Assembly (NCBI GenBank): GCA_945860865.1
Contig: CAMARW010000002.1
Span: forward strand, 186,001 to 250,000
Direction of reading: 5' to 3'
Source: Chitinophaga pinensis
GTDB taxonomy: Bacteria; Bacteroidota; Bacteroidia; UKL13-3
Length of the DNA stretch: 64,000 bases
The notes under the pieces were generated by a model, which had not been told where the DNA came from, made no database searches, and saw only the letters and a list, made by a program, of their open reading frames with translations. Shown here piece after piece: positions 24,891-33,920 of the stretch (position 1 is the first letter of the stretch; each line of letters starts with the position of its first letter). A program made the position numbers and the translations under genes.

Positions 24891-27477
24891 AACCGATATT
24901 GCGTTTAATTTGCACTTCGTTTGGCACTACTTTTAAGCTTTCAACATCTGCCAAATAAAGGGTATTAATCATTTCTAAAGTGCGCTCAGTTGCTGGCAAC
25001 TTAGCTAATCTTAAATGCTGCGTTTTAATAACATCTTCTATTACTTTTCTAACATTTCTGGCATTACCAAAGTACTGATTCCTGTTGGCAAACAAGTTTG
25101 CAAAATAGTTTTGTAGGTGATTAGATGCCGCTTCATCTGCTTGTATATTATTGCCCTGAAGCATTTTAACAGCAATTTGATATAACTCCTCCGCACCATA
25201 ATCATCAAAATGTAGTTCCCTATCAAAACGAGAACGCAAACCTGGATTGCTTTCTAAAAACCGGCGCATATTATCTGTGTATCCCGCCACAATTACAATA
25301 AAATTGCCACGGTTATCTTCCATTCGTTTTAGCAGGGTTTCGATAGCTTCTTTACCAAAATCGTTTTCACCGCCCTCACTTAGGGCATAGGCTTCGTCTA
25401 TAAACAATACACCCCCTTTGGCTTTATCTATCAATTCGGCAGTTTTTATGGCGGTTTGACCCACAAATCCGCCCACCAAGGCTTGCCTATCACATTCTAC
25501 TAAATTGCCTCTTTCTAAAATGCCTAATGCTTTATAAATCTGAGCCAAAATTCTGGCAACAGTTGTTTTTCCCGTACCAGGATTACCTGTAAATACGGCA
25601 TGTAAAGAAAAACTCTGACGAACATCTTTGCCTATTTCCCTATAGAAACGAACCAACTTCACCAGTTCATCAATTTCATTCTTTACCGATTCTAATCCAA
25701 TGAGGTGATGCAAGGTTATGAGGGCTTGTTTTAATAAATCTTCATCAATTGGAATGTCTGCAATGCCTTTCTTCTTGCCTTCAAATATTCTTTCAATATC
25801 TGCACTTTGAATGGTAGAAAGCTCTTCATTGGTTAGCGTTTCTGGATTATTTGATTGCATCAAACGCAATCCCATATTCATTTTACTTTCATCAATTAAT
25901 GTATTTACATAGCGGGCATTCCCAAATGTTGTATCTCTATTTCTGTAGGCATCAACCATTTTTTTGCACAGGTATTCTTCTGCTGTAATACTTAGGTTAA
26001 CGCCTCTTTTTTGCATAGTAAAACGAGCTATTTCCATTAGTTCTTGTGGCATGTAATCTACAAAATCGTAATACATACTAAAGCGAGAACGCATGCCGGG
26101 GTTCGACTCTAAAAAAATATTCATTTCATTGGGATAACCAGCCACAATAATGGCCAAATCGCCCTCCCCATCACTCATTTCTTTAAGCAATATTTCAATT
26201 GCTTCTTTACCAAAATCTTTCGAATCGTCGTTTTTTCTGGCTAAGGCATAAGCCTCATCTACAAACAAAATTCCGCCTCTGGCTTTCTTTATTGCCTCTT
26301 TGGTTTTAGGGGCGGTTTGACCAATGTATTCTGCCACTAAATCACTCCTATCCACCTCCAAAACGTGCCCTTTACTCAATAAACCCATTTGGTGATAAAT
26401 CATGCCCAACATATTGGCAACAGTGGTTTTACCGGTACCTGGATTTCCTGTAAAAACAGCATGCAAATTAATGCGCTCATTATCATCAAACCCCTTTTCT
26501 TTTCTTATTTTTAAGAAATTAAGGTAGGTGGTATATTCTTTAACTTTCTTTTTAATTTCATTTAAACCAATAAGCGAATCCAATTCATTTAGCAGCAAAT
26601 TCATGCTGGTATCGGCAGGGTCTAATTTTACAACATGCTTGGGTTTTGTTTTTATTGCAATTGGTTCAGCTTCTGCCACAAAGTTTAAACCTACATCAAA
26701 TGGTATATTGGCAATAACTTGATCCATAAATAAAATACTGACAGAATACGCATCAATTCCCCAAGTTCCCTTCAACTCATTGCCCCAACCTACCGTACAA
26801 GTGAAGGTTTTTTGCGAGGTATCCACAAACATTAATTTATCCATAGAGCCTTTTAATTGCCCTGTATGCGTATTAAAATAAAACTGAAGCTCGCATGGCC
26901 AAACGGCTATTTCTTGAATTAAATTTTCACATTCTAATTCAAGCCAAACATAGCGAGTTTCATCGCTACTAAACACCGAATAATACTTGCGTTCAGGCGG
27001 CAATACGTTGGTTTCCGGACCTTCATATAACTTAACTTTATTGATCTTGAAAAACGGGTTTACTGTTTCAGAAACAATACCTAAATCTATGATATAAAAT
27101 AATTTTTCAGAAACAAATTCATTATCTATCCAGGCCTCCCAGCGGTAGATACCTTTTTTCCAATAGTTACCTGCATTTTTAACCCCCCAACCCTCACGAA
27201 TAAATACGATGTTCTCATCCTTGCCTATATTTCTATCGGCAGTAAGGTTACAAATCTCAGAACCATCTTCATCGTTTACACATTTTAAACTAATACGCGC
27301 AGCCCAATCCTGCTCATCGAACAACTTATTAAAGAATGACAATTCGCAGTAGATAAAACTGCACTCAGCTTCATCAAAAACATTACGGTATTTTTTCTCG
27401 TTGTTAGCGAGCCACTCGGTAGATCCAAAAATTTTAAGGTCTCTAATTTTGTAGTTGTGCGAAAGTTCCTTAGCCAT
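24874..27477 (-). CDS. Double AAA+ ATPase of the CbxX/CfxQ (SpoVK, EccA-like) family with duplicated N-terminal domain
   Basis: An 867-residue cytoplasmic protein. Two AAA+ domains of the CbxX type have Walker [10 protein letters not shown] at 344-352 and 631-639 and Walker [11 protein letters not shown] / [10 protein letters not shown] at about 403 and 690. Arginine-finger-like SNPGMRSRF and SNPGLRSRF follow. The first 265 residues form no domain I can name, but look like two copies of one beta-rich unit: residues about 14-131 and 147-263 share a K-I/L-F/Y start, a similar acidic middle and a GWG followed about 15-20 residues later by an Ile/Val-rich strand. CbxX ATPases remodel protein complexes (for example Rubisco activase). 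No Rubisco or secretion genes are here, so the client is unknown. Confidence 0.85.
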   Translation of the reverse strand: MAKELSHNYKIRDLKIFGSTEWLANNEKKYRNVFDEAECSFIYCELSFFNKLFDEQDWAARISLKCVNDEDGSEICNLTADRNIGKDENIVFIREGWGVKNAGNYWKKGIYRWEAWIDNEFVSEKLFYIIDLGIVSETVNPFFKINKVKLYEGPETNVLPPERKYYSVFSSDETRYVWLELECENLIQEIAVWPCELQFYFNTHTGQLKGSMDKLMFVDTSQKTFTCTVGWGNELKGTWGIDAYSVSILFMDQVIANIPFDVGLNFVAEAEPIAIKTKPKHVVKLDPADTSMNLLLNELDSLIGLNEIKKKVKEYTTYLNFLKIRKEKGFDDNERINLHAVFTGNPGTGKTTVANMLGMIYHQMGLLSKGHVLEVDRSDLVAEYIGQTAPKTKEAIKKARGGILFVDEAYALARKNDDSKDFGKEAIEILLKEMSDGEGDLAIIVAGYPNEMNIFLESNPGMRSRFSMYYDFVDYMPQELMEIARFTMQKRGVNLSITAEEYLCKKMVDAYRNRDTTFGNARYVNTLIDESKMNMGLRLMQSNNPETLTNEELSTIQSADIERIFEGKKKGIADIPIDEDLLKQALITLHHLIGLESVKNEIDELVKLVRFYREIGKDVRQSFSLHAVFTGNPGTGKTTVARILAQIYKALGILERGNLVECDRQALVGGFVGQTAIKTAELIDKAKGGVLFIDEAYALSEGGENDFGKEAIETLLKRMEDNRGNFIVIVAGYTDNMRRFLESNPGLRSRFDRELHFDDYGAEELYQIAVKMLQGNNIQADEAASNHLQNYFANLFANRNQYFGNARNVRKVIEDVIKTQHLRLAKLPATERTLEMINTLYLADVESLKVVPNEVQIKRNIGFKQNA

Positions 27478-27658
27478 AATGGTGGTTTAATTAATCAAAA
27501 AACAACATTTAGATTAATATTTGCATGTTAATAATGAAATTAAAAAGTAAAATTTGGGCAACTAATCCTTAAATAACTTATAACGTGTAATTTAGATTTT
27601 AAACATTTTATAATATCCAATAAATGTGCTGAACCTATAAAAAAAAATAAAAAAGGAA

Positions 27659-27688
27659 TTGTTAATTCATTCCAGAATCATAGATTTG
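27659..27688 (+). promoter_or_regulatory. Promoter of tRNA-Ser(GCT)
   Basis: TTG (27659-27661), exactly 19 bases, TAGATTTG (27681-27688). Transcription would begin near 27692, about 55 bases before the mature tRNA. Confidence 0.7.
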
Positions 27689-27746
27689 CAGTCCTTTCAA
27701 AGTAAGAACAATTGTTTAAACTGAGAAAGAAAATTCAGCTAGGCCC

Positions 27747-27838
27747 GGAGAGATGGGTGAGAGGCTGAAACCACCGGTTTGCTAAACCGACGTAGGTAGT
27801 AATATCTACCGCGGGTTCGAATCCCGCTCTCTCCGCCA
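27747..27838 (+). tRNA. tRNA-Ser(GCT)
   Basis: Acceptor GGAGAGA (27747-27753) pairs with TCTCTCC (27828-27834), followed by G and an encoded CCA. The anticodon stem CGGTTT/AAACCG encloses anticodon GCT at 27781-27783. A long variable arm (GGTAG-TAATAT-CTACC) marks it as class II serine tRNA, and the T-arm reads GCGGGTTCGAATCCCGC. It decodes AGC and AGT. Confidence 0.97.
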
Positions 27839-27876
27839 TCGTTTGCCTGAGCATTAGCGAAGGTAAACAAACAACA

Positions 27877-27912
27877 AAAGCCCGATTTTGCAATGCAGAA
27901 TCGGGCTTTTTT
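27877..27912 (+). terminator. Terminator of tRNA-Ser
   Basis: AAAAGCCCGATT pairs with AATCGGGCTTTT (27899-27910) with an inner TTGC/GCAG helix; six T at the 3' side. Located 39 bases after the tRNA. Confidence 0.9.
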
Positions 27913-27994
27913 GCGCTATCGCATATCGAATTGCTGCGAAGAATTTCTTCAGCATTTATATTTATACAACCCGGGTATACCTATTAATTCCCTA

Positions 27995-28058
27995 TACCCA
28001 TTTACCTCAGCAATTGTATTACATCCAAGCAAAGTAATTCTCGAGGTAAACTTGGGTA
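27995..28058. other. Long imperfect hairpin, possible structured RNA
   Basis: TACCCA-TTTACCTC (27995-28008) pairs with GAGGTAAA-CT-TGGGTA (28043-28058), a 14-bp stem with a 2-base bulge. An inner helix ATTAC/GTAAT (28018-28022 and 28034-28038) caps it with an 11-base loop. There is no T-run, so it is not a standard terminator. Confidence 0.35.
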
Positions 28059-28091
28059 AAAGAATTGAATAGATCCTAAAACAAAAAAATC

Positions 28092-28132
28092 ATTAGTGCA
28101 TCCGTGGCAAAAAATTAGCGCATCCGTGGCAA
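28092..28132. repeat. Tandem direct repeat, two units
   Basis: ATTAGTGCATCCGTGGCAA (28092-28110) recurs as ATTAGCGCATCCGTGGCAA (28114-28132): 18 of 19 bases identical, period 22. It is intergenic, next to the tRNA-Pro terminator. Confidence 0.75.
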
Positions 28133-28148
28133 CCCTCCCCCGCCAAAC

Positions 28149-28178
28149 AAAAAAAGCTCAGCATTTCTGCTGAGCTTT
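28149..28178 (-). terminator. Terminator of tRNA-Pro
   Basis: AAAGCTCAGCA (28153-28163) pairs with TGCTGAGCTTT (28168-28178) around TTTC; the minus strand ends in a T-run. It starts 4 bases after the tRNA. Confidence 0.9.
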
Positions 28179-28181
28179 CTG

Positions 28182-28255
28182 TCGGGGTGGCAGGATTCGA
28201 ACCTACGACCTCCACATCCCAAATGTGGCGCGATACCAGGCTACGCTACACCCCG
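28182..28255 (-). tRNA. tRNA-Pro(TGG)
   Basis: On the minus strand the acceptor CGGGGTG pairs with CACCCCG, discriminator A at 28182. The anticodon stem CCACA/TGTGG encloses loop TTTGGGA with anticodon TGG (28221-28219). The T-arm contains GGTTCGAATCC. No CCA is encoded, unlike the neighbouring serine tRNA. Confidence 0.96.
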
Positions 28256-28277
28256 ATTCCTTGAGTTTAAGGAGGTG

Positions 28278-28307
28278 CAAAAATATTCTAAATTGCCGAT
28301 TTTGCAA
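28278..28307 (-). promoter_or_regulatory. Promoter of tRNA-Pro(TGG)
   Basis: Minus strand: TTG (28307-28305), 19 bases, TATTTTTG (28285-28278), a full consensus match. Transcription would start about 20 bases before the tRNA. Confidence 0.7.
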
Positions 28308-28413
28308 TATTATTTAAAAGTTTCTGCTTTTTTTTATGTAGTACTCTCTATTTCAATAGAAAGGATTATTTATAGGTATCCAAATTTTCGCTCTTCCACA
28401 GCTAAATTTGTTT

Positions 28414-30009
28414 CTAATGTTTACCACTTGCGCTTAAATCATCCACAAAAATACCCTGAGATTTAAGTATTGATTTTGCTTTAAGCGCAAAAAAGGCCAA
28501 ATAGGCAAAACATAATACTGGAATAAAATAAGACATATGAATGCCCATGCTATCGGCAACTTTACCTTGTATAGGCGGAATAATAGCCCCTCCAAGTATC
28601 ATCATGATTAGAAATGAAGCGCCCTGCGAGGTATACTTTCCTAAACCAGCAATTGCCAGCGAAAAAATGCTTGGCCACATAATACTACAAGCCAATCCAC
28701 CACTGATAAATGCGAATAGAGCAATGTTACCCGTTGTTACCAAACCAATAAGCATACCCACTACACCAATGCCAGCAAAGAGCAAAAGGGTTTTAGCAGG
28801 CTTTTCATTTCCCAAAAAGAAAGCAACCACAGCCACTACAATACATATTAAGTAAGGCAATAACTCTGCAATGGCGTTTCCACTATAATAATTTACGGCT
28901 AAGATTAAACCGAAGGCCAAAAATGGTATTACAAACGTGAGCGCATTACGCCATTTTGCGGGCACATTAAAGGCACTTACAGCGCCTGTCCAACGACCAA
29001 TCATTAAACTACCCCAATACAAACTTATAAAATTAGATATCTTAGACTCGTCGTATGCGCCAAACTCTGGCAACTGCAACAAAGCGCCCATATTGCTTTG
29101 AATAGTAACTTCTACCCCAACATAGGTAAAGATAGCCAACATACCCAAAACCAACTGCGGGTAATGCATGGCGCCCCATGCGGCCGCATTATTTTTGGAA
29201 GCAGAAAGTGTATACAATAAAACACCAACAATAATTACTAAACAGATAAAGATGAAATTATCTCCAATAATTGCAGGCAAAAAATTGGTTAAAAACAACA
29301 AAATTGCCACAGGAATGGCAATAACAAAAAGTATTTGTGTAGCCTTGCTACTGTTTTCAATGGTATCGTCTGAGCTAATGCTTGGCAAGCTTTTATTTGT
29401 AAAAAAGAATAAAGCAACCAAAGCAAATAATGCGGCTAATATCCAATATAAGGTTTTAATATTAGAGATGGTAGCGTCTTGCGCACTGCCAAAAGAACCA
29501 AACAAAACGATACTTACAACGATAGGACCAAGTAAAGTTCCCAAAGAATTTATACCTCCCGTAAAGTTTAATCGGTGTGTGCCAGTTTCTACCGGACCAA
29601 GCGCTACCACAAAAGGATTGGCAGCAGTTTGTTGAAGTGAAAAACCGAGCGCTATGATAAAAAATGCGCCTAGGATCATACCAAATGTTACCTGCTCCAT
29701 ACCAGAGAAAATGCTCAACAAGCCTGCTCCTACCACTGATGCTAACAAGCCATAAACTATGCCCGATTTATACCCAATTTTATTGAGGATATCGCGTTTA
29801 TTAATTTGCGAGAAAAAGTAAAGAAAAAAGCTGCCAAAGAAATAGGCTGCGTAAAAAGAAGCATCTATTAATTGAGACTCGTACTGACTTAAATTAAAAT
29901 GGGTTTTACAAAATGGAATAAATATTCCGTTGGAGGCGGCTACAAAGCCCCAGAAAAAAAACACAACAGCTAGGGTAAATAAGGGTGTTTGCTGATTTTT
30001 TGTCGACAT
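28414..30009 (-). CDS. Sugar MFS transporter (FucP/GluP/NagP-like)
   Basis: A 531-residue major facilitator with about 12-14 hydrophobic segments. The N-terminal FFFWGFVAASNGIFIPFCKTHFNLSQYESQLIDASFYAAYFFGS block and the QQTAANPFVVALGP segment are typical of FucP-type fucose/glucose/N-acetylglucosamine-proton symporters. It is about 100 residues longer than E. coli FucP, mainly in the central region between the two six-helix halves, where extra hydrophobic segments are visible. No sugar catabolic or regulatory gene adjoins, so the substrate is not defined. A GDP-fucose synthase gene lies 18 kb away but is not evidence of linkage. Confidence 0.9.
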   Translation of the reverse strand: MSTKNQQTPLFTLAVVFFFWGFVAASNGIFIPFCKTHFNLSQYESQLIDASFYAAYFFGSFFLYFFSQINKRDILNKIGYKSGIVYGLLASVVGAGLLSIFSGMEQVTFGMILGAFFIIALGFSLQQTAANPFVVALGPVETGTHRLNFTGGINSLGTLLGPIVVSIVLFGSFGSAQDATISNIKTLYWILAALFALVALFFFTNKSLPSISSDDTIENSSKATQILFVIAIPVAILLFLTNFLPAIIGDNFIFICLVIIVGVLLYTLSASKNNAAAWGAMHYPQLVLGMLAIFTYVGVEVTIQSNMGALLQLPEFGAYDESKISNFISLYWGSLMIGRWTGAVSAFNVPAKWRNALTFVIPFLAFGLILAVNYYSGNAIAELLPYLICIVVAVVAFFLGNEKPAKTLLLFAGIGVVGMLIGLVTTGNIALFAFISGGLACSIMWPSIFSLAIAGLGKYTSQGASFLIMMILGGAIIPPIQGKVADSMGIHMSYFIPVLCFAYLAFFALKAKSILKSQGIFVDDLSASGKH

Positions 30010-30147
30010 AATTACAATTAATTTAGCTTGAGAAATAACATTAAAGATTAAATAAATCCAAATAAGTGCGTAAAAATATTTTATAATACATGATGAAAAT
30101 CATCAAAATATAAGGATTTCTTTAAGTTTAAATAGGTTCAATTTGAT

Positions 30148-30155
30148 TATTTTTG
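30148..30155 (+). promoter_or_regulatory. Putative -7 element of the universal stress protein gene
   Basis: TATTTTTG matches the consensus; no TTG at the proper -33 spacing. The leader would be about 33 bases. Confidence 0.35.
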
Positions 30156-30193
30156 AATTCAAATTTATTTTAAATTCATAAATACCTAATAGC

Positions 30194-31021
30194 ATGATTT
30201 CAAATATTATTGTCCCAACAGATTTTTCGGAGGCAGCCACACAAGCCATGCAATACGCCCTTTCCTTAGCCAAGAAATTAAAAGCCTCTGTGCATGTTTT
30301 GCATATTAACCAAGTGGCCATGATAGATGCCACTATGCCCGCAGAAACATACCAAATGTTTGTAAAAGAAATAGAAGACCAAACACAAGATCAATTTAAA
30401 AAATTAGAAAAAGAACATTTAGAAACATCTGGTATTAAGTATACCTGCAATAGCAAATATGGTTTTGTAGCAGACGAAATTTGCGATTTTGCCTTACAGC
30501 AAGAAGCAGATTTAATTGTTTTAGGCACTACAGGCGCCAGCGGTGCAGCCGAAATTTTATTTGGCAGCAATGCCTCAGCTGTGGTTTCAAAAACACAAAT
30601 TCCGGTCATGGTAATTCCAAAAGGAAGCACTTATAAAGACCTTACACACATTGCTTATGCAACTGATTATAATGAGCCAGAATTCCCATCTATGATGCGC
30701 CTCATCTACTTCGCAGAACAGTATGATTGTCCGCTCGATATTGTGCATGTTAAATCAGAATCTGATAGGTATTTTAATGCAGAGAACAATTTCTTTAAGA
30801 AAAACAAAGCCCAATTCTCCTATCCAAATATGTCGTATATAGATTTAGAAAAAGGAGATGTTGTGGCGAGTATAAACCAATATGTAGCAGATAAAAATGT
30901 AGATTTATTGGTCATGGCCAAGCATAATAGAAGCTTTTTCGACAGGCTGTTTCACAGCAGTTTAAGCAAGAAGATGGCCATTCATAGCCACATACCTTTA
31001 TTGGTTTTGGTTAAAAACTAA
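30194..31021 (+). CDS. Universal stress protein, tandem UspA domains
   Basis: A 275-residue cytoplasmic protein with two Usp domains. Domain 1 (about 1-148) starts IIVPTDFSEAATQAMQYAL and has the nucleotide-binding glycine motif GTTGASGAAEILFGSNASAVV. Domain 2 (about 150-275) starts IAYATDYNEPEF but its loop reads KHNRSFFDRLFHSSLSKKMA and lacks the glycine motif, so only domain 1 should bind ATP. Tandem Usp proteins of this size are frequent in Bacteroidota. It converges on the TonB receptor gene; the 12-base gap has no clear terminator. Confidence 0.92.
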   Translation: MISNIIVPTDFSEAATQAMQYALSLAKKLKASVHVLHINQVAMIDATMPAETYQMFVKEIEDQTQDQFKKLEKEHLETSGIKYTCNSKYGFVADEICDFALQQEADLIVLGTTGASGAAEILFGSNASAVVSKTQIPVMVIPKGSTYKDLTHIAYATDYNEPEFPSMMRLIYFAEQYDCPLDIVHVKSESDRYFNAENNFFKKNKAQFSYPNMSYIDLEKGDVVASINQYVADKNVDLLVMAKHNRSFFDRLFHSSLSKKMAIHSHIPLLVLVKN

Positions 31022-31032
31022 TTGGTTTGAAC

Positions 31033-33279
31033 CTATATTTTTAAGCGTAAACCAACATAGGTCATTCTCCCAAAGATAGGTCCCCAAATTAAGCTGGCAT
31101 CAAAATAATTGCCAAAAGGATTTGGACCATCTAAAATGGCATTGGGTTGTTGAAAGTTGAAGATATTTTCTACACCTATATAAACACTCAAATACTTTTT
31201 AAATGATTTGGTAACTTGGGCGTTCCATAACCAAAAAGCGGTTGAATTATCATTTAACCGCAGCTCTGTTGGATTAGCAGTTGTAATTGGCAAACGCTTT
31301 TGGCCAGTCCAATTGCTGGTTAAATCAAAGTTCCATTTACTTTTGGTGGTATAACCTAGGTTTAAAAACCACCTGTGTTTGGCAATCATGGGCACACTGC
31401 GCGAGGCTTGTTCGTACTGCGTAATTACCTCATACCAACGGTAGGCAAAACGTAAATCAAACCTGCGAATGGGTTGATAATCTAACTGTATTTGCAAGCT
31501 TCTGCTATATGATTTTCCATCTAAGGCATAGAAGCTAATTTCTTGCGCATTTTTGTCTTTATCTACTACCACTTGCTTATCAAAATAAGTATGGTAATAA
31601 TCTACACCAATGCTTCCGTTACGGTAATTTAATTTAAATTCATGGTTTAGGTTCAAACCGAAATTATAGGCTACTTCTGGACCAAAACCGTAGGCATTGT
31701 TGGCAGAAAATGCTTGTGTAAAGCGCCAAGTTCTGTTGCTTATTAACGAACCCATATTTTCTGCAAGGAGGCTGGCCGTTCTCCAGCCTTTGCCAGCCGC
31801 AGCCCTAATCACTGTGGTAGAATAGGGTGCATACCTAAGGTGTAAGCGAGGAGTATATTGCCAGCCAAATAAATTGTGGTGGTCTATTCTTGATCCTAAA
31901 ACAGCCGTAAAGGTGGCCATGTAAGTGAATGTATACTCTGCGAATGCGCCTGCAACCCGCTCGTTGCGGTGAAAATGATAATGCGTTTTGTTGAATAGAT
32001 GTTCGCTTACATTGTCGGTTTGACTACTAAGACCGATTCTATAGCGGTGATTTGGATTTCCTATTTTATCCTGAAAAATGAAGTTTGCATAAGTACTATT
32101 TTGTGTGCCGTGATATATGTTTTTACCGAAGTAATTATCAAAAGTTTGGCGGTTAGCATTCAGTTGTAAACCCATACTGCGGTATTTATTGCCGGCAAAC
32201 AGATAGCCCATTTTTAAGGTTCCATTTAAGTGCTCGGCATCTACCAAGGTGCCATATAAAGGCATGGCAGTATCAAACCTTTTAGCCTCCTCATAATTAA
32301 ACTCCCCACCCCACTTTTTATCCTTTACATATTGCACGCTTGCGTTTAATACAAAGCCTGTTTTGGTATCATACAAAACCCTATACAAAGCATTTATTTG
32401 CTCGCCCAAAGGATTGTCTAAGTAGCCATCTTTATTTTGATCCATACGCAAACTATAAGTACTGGCATGCAAAAATAAGGCATGCGAAAAACGCTTGGTA
32501 GGCTGCTGAGCCAATACTAAGTTGGCTTCATAACGGCCGCCTTCGCTGCCATATGCATTGAAGTATATTTTTTCTGCGGTGGTAGGCTTGTGCAATTCTA
32601 CATTTATTTGCCCCGATATGCTTTCAAAACCATTTACCACAGAGCCCGTTCCTTTGCTAACCTGAATGGCATTAATCCAAGTACCCGGAATATAATTTAA
32701 GCCATAATTACTGGCAATACCTCTTATGCCGGGCAATTGTTCTACACTCATTTGCGTATACTGCCCTGCTAAGCCTAGCATTTGAATTTGCTTAGAGCCA
32801 GTGAGCGCATCATTAAAAGCTACATCTACGCTGGGGTTAGTTTCAAAACTCTCTGAAAGATTGCAGCAAGCCGCTTTAAACAACTCCTTCTCGTTCATGA
32901 TAGTAACCTTCCAAGGGTCTATAAAAGACACCTCGGTAGACTTGCGCTCGTAGCTTACAATGGCATCTTCAAAGTTGCGTTTACTAATCATCATCACCCG
33001 TAAGGTGTTTTTGTTATTTACTAAAATAGTATCGGTTTTAAAGCCCATTGCCTGCACCACCAAACTATTTTTATTGGGCACAATGGGAATATAAAAAACA
33101 CCCAAGCTGTCTGTTACAGCAGGTTTGGTTTGACCCAACCAATATACCAAAGCACCTGCAATAGGTTCAATTTCACCTTTAGAATTAGACTCTACCACCA
33201 CACCTTTTAGGGCAGCAGGTTGAGACCAAGCAGTAAAGCAACAAAACAAAAACCAAACTATAATTCCAAATCTACGCAT
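31033..33279 (-). CDS. TonB-dependent receptor paired with an HMA-domain protein
   Basis: A 748-residue outer membrane receptor. It has a signal peptide (to about residue 19), a carboxypeptidase-regulatory-like beta domain (ALKGVVVESNSKGE..., about 22-105), a plug domain (DIN-like LAGQYTQMSVEQLPGIRGI, FESISGQINVEL) and a 22-strand-type barrel ending in GRMTYVGLRLKI. Its ATG overlaps the stop of the upstream HMA-domain gene by one base (TAATG). This pairing suggests that the receptor moves a transition metal or metal complex, perhaps copper, but the ligand is inferred only from the neighbour. Confidence 0.93.
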   Translation of the reverse strand: MRRFGIIVWFLFCCFTAWSQPAALKGVVVESNSKGEIEPIAGALVYWLGQTKPAVTDSLGVFYIPIVPNKNSLVVQAMGFKTDTILVNNKNTLRVMMISKRNFEDAIVSYERKSTEVSFIDPWKVTIMNEKELFKAACCNLSESFETNPSVDVAFNDALTGSKQIQMLGLAGQYTQMSVEQLPGIRGIASNYGLNYIPGTWINAIQVSKGTGSVVNGFESISGQINVELHKPTTAEKIYFNAYGSEGGRYEANLVLAQQPTKRFSHALFLHASTYSLRMDQNKDGYLDNPLGEQINALYRVLYDTKTGFVLNASVQYVKDKKWGGEFNYEEAKRFDTAMPLYGTLVDAEHLNGTLKMGYLFAGNKYRSMGLQLNANRQTFDNYFGKNIYHGTQNSTYANFIFQDKIGNPNHRYRIGLSSQTDNVSEHLFNKTHYHFHRNERVAGAFAEYTFTYMATFTAVLGSRIDHHNLFGWQYTPRLHLRYAPYSTTVIRAAAGKGWRTASLLAENMGSLISNRTWRFTQAFSANNAYGFGPEVAYNFGLNLNHEFKLNYRNGSIGVDYYHTYFDKQVVVDKDKNAQEISFYALDGKSYSRSLQIQLDYQPIRRFDLRFAYRWYEVITQYEQASRSVPMIAKHRWFLNLGYTTKSKWNFDLTSNWTGQKRLPITTANPTELRLNDNSTAFWLWNAQVTKSFKKYLSVYIGVENIFNFQQPNAILDGPNPFGNYFDASLIWGPIFGRMTYVGLRLKI

Positions 33280-33638
33280 TAATCGTGGTGCGTATTAGGA
33301 TTTTCCCTAAACAAACAACAGCCAGGTAAATCTTTATATACTTTATCCTCTGCTTTTTTAAGCTCGGTATCGTGTCCAACAGCGGCAATGTATTCATGAA
33401 TTTTCTCCAGGGTAATTTTGGAAGGATTATAAACCACTGTCATTACCTTAGTATCTATATTCCACTCTGCCATTTTAATTCCTTTTTGGTCGCAAGCTAA
33501 TTCAATGCGCTCTTTACATTGCGTGCAATTGCCAAACACCTTAAAAGTAACCTTTTCTGTTTTAGATTTTTGAGCGAAAGCGTTGTAGTTTAAAAACAAA
33601 CTAGCTATTAGAGAAAGAATCATTAATTTATACTTCAT
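33279..33638 (-). CDS. Secreted heavy-metal-associated (HMA) domain protein
   Basis: A 119-residue protein with a signal peptide (MKYKLMILSLIASLFLNYNAFAQ). Residues about 30-95 form a ferredoxin-like HMA domain with metal motif FGNCTQCKERIE (CxxC). The tail adds a second possible metal site, LPGCCLFRENPNTHHD, with two adjacent Cys and a His pair at the extreme C-terminus. It is probably periplasmic and acts as a metal carrier for the TonB receptor encoded 1 base downstream. No CopA or Cus pump genes adjoin. Confidence 0.9.
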   Translation of the reverse strand: MKYKLMILSLIASLFLNYNAFAQKSKTEKVTFKVFGNCTQCKERIELACDQKGIKMAEWNIDTKVMTVVYNPSKITLEKIHEYIAAVGHDTELKKAEDKVYKDLPGCCLFRENPNTHHD

Positions 33639-33659
33639 GGTATTAATTTTTTACAATAG

Positions 33660-33667
33660 CAAAAATA
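33660..33667 (-). promoter_or_regulatory. -7 element of the HMA/TonB operon
   Basis: Minus-strand TATTTTTG, 21 bases before the ATG at 33638; no TTG at -33 spacing. Confidence 0.4.
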
Positions 33668-33727
33668 GATATTATACTTTATAAACCATGAGCAAAGTTG
33701 TTATGGAAATATTTATGATAGTTGGGT

Positions 33728-33804
33728 GACCATAGTCGATGGACCATAGACCATAGTTTTTATTCCTTCATAATTCGGCGTTCAGCGTTCGGTGTTCTAC
33801 ATTT
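33728..33804 (+). repeat. 77-bp dispersed intergenic repeat, copy A
   Basis: Begins with a cluster of GACCATAG words (three in 29 bases) and ends CTACATTT. It matches 53234-53310 in 63 of 77 positions without a gap. It lies between the divergent HMA and typA genes, about 115 bases before typA. Confidence 0.7.
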
Positions 33805-33893
33805 TTTTTTGCTTCGAATATAGAATTTTGATTTTGGGCTCTTAGAGCCAGAGAGTTCATAAAATTTAATGTTAAATTTACGCTGTAATGCCT

Positions 33894-33901
33894 TATATTT
33901 G
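33894..33901 (+). promoter_or_regulatory. -7 element of typA
   Basis: TATATTTG is a full match. It overlaps an upstream in-frame ATG (33888), which therefore cannot be the start; the ATG at 33921 lies 19 bases downstream. Confidence 0.5.
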
Positions 33902-33920
33902 CAGCCCTTTTAAGATTAAA

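Larger units (their letters stand above)
27913..28148. other. Gene-free spacer between the two tRNA genes
   Basis: With the flanking terminators, about 340 bases between the tRNA genes lack a coding frame. The spacer holds a long imperfect hairpin (27995-28058), an inverted pair GGGTATA/TATACCC (27973-27979, 27993-27999) and a 19-base direct repeat (28092-28132). I see no promoter, and no integrase or att-like duplication of either tRNA end. Confidence 0.55.

Noticed and set aside
27747-28255. Integration site or mobile element at the tRNA genes
   Set aside because: No integrase, no duplicated tRNA end and no transposase in the neighbourhood.
29168-29635. 155-residue plus-strand ORF
   Set aside because: Shadow of the MFS gene on the other strand; basic low-complexity residues.
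31022-31055. Inverted repeat TTGGTTT/AAACCAA as a terminator
   Set aside because: The 20-base loop and lack of a T-run make it too weak to call.
33888-33920. Longer typA start at 33888
   Set aside because: The -7 promoter element covers this ATG and the extra residues do not match the family.
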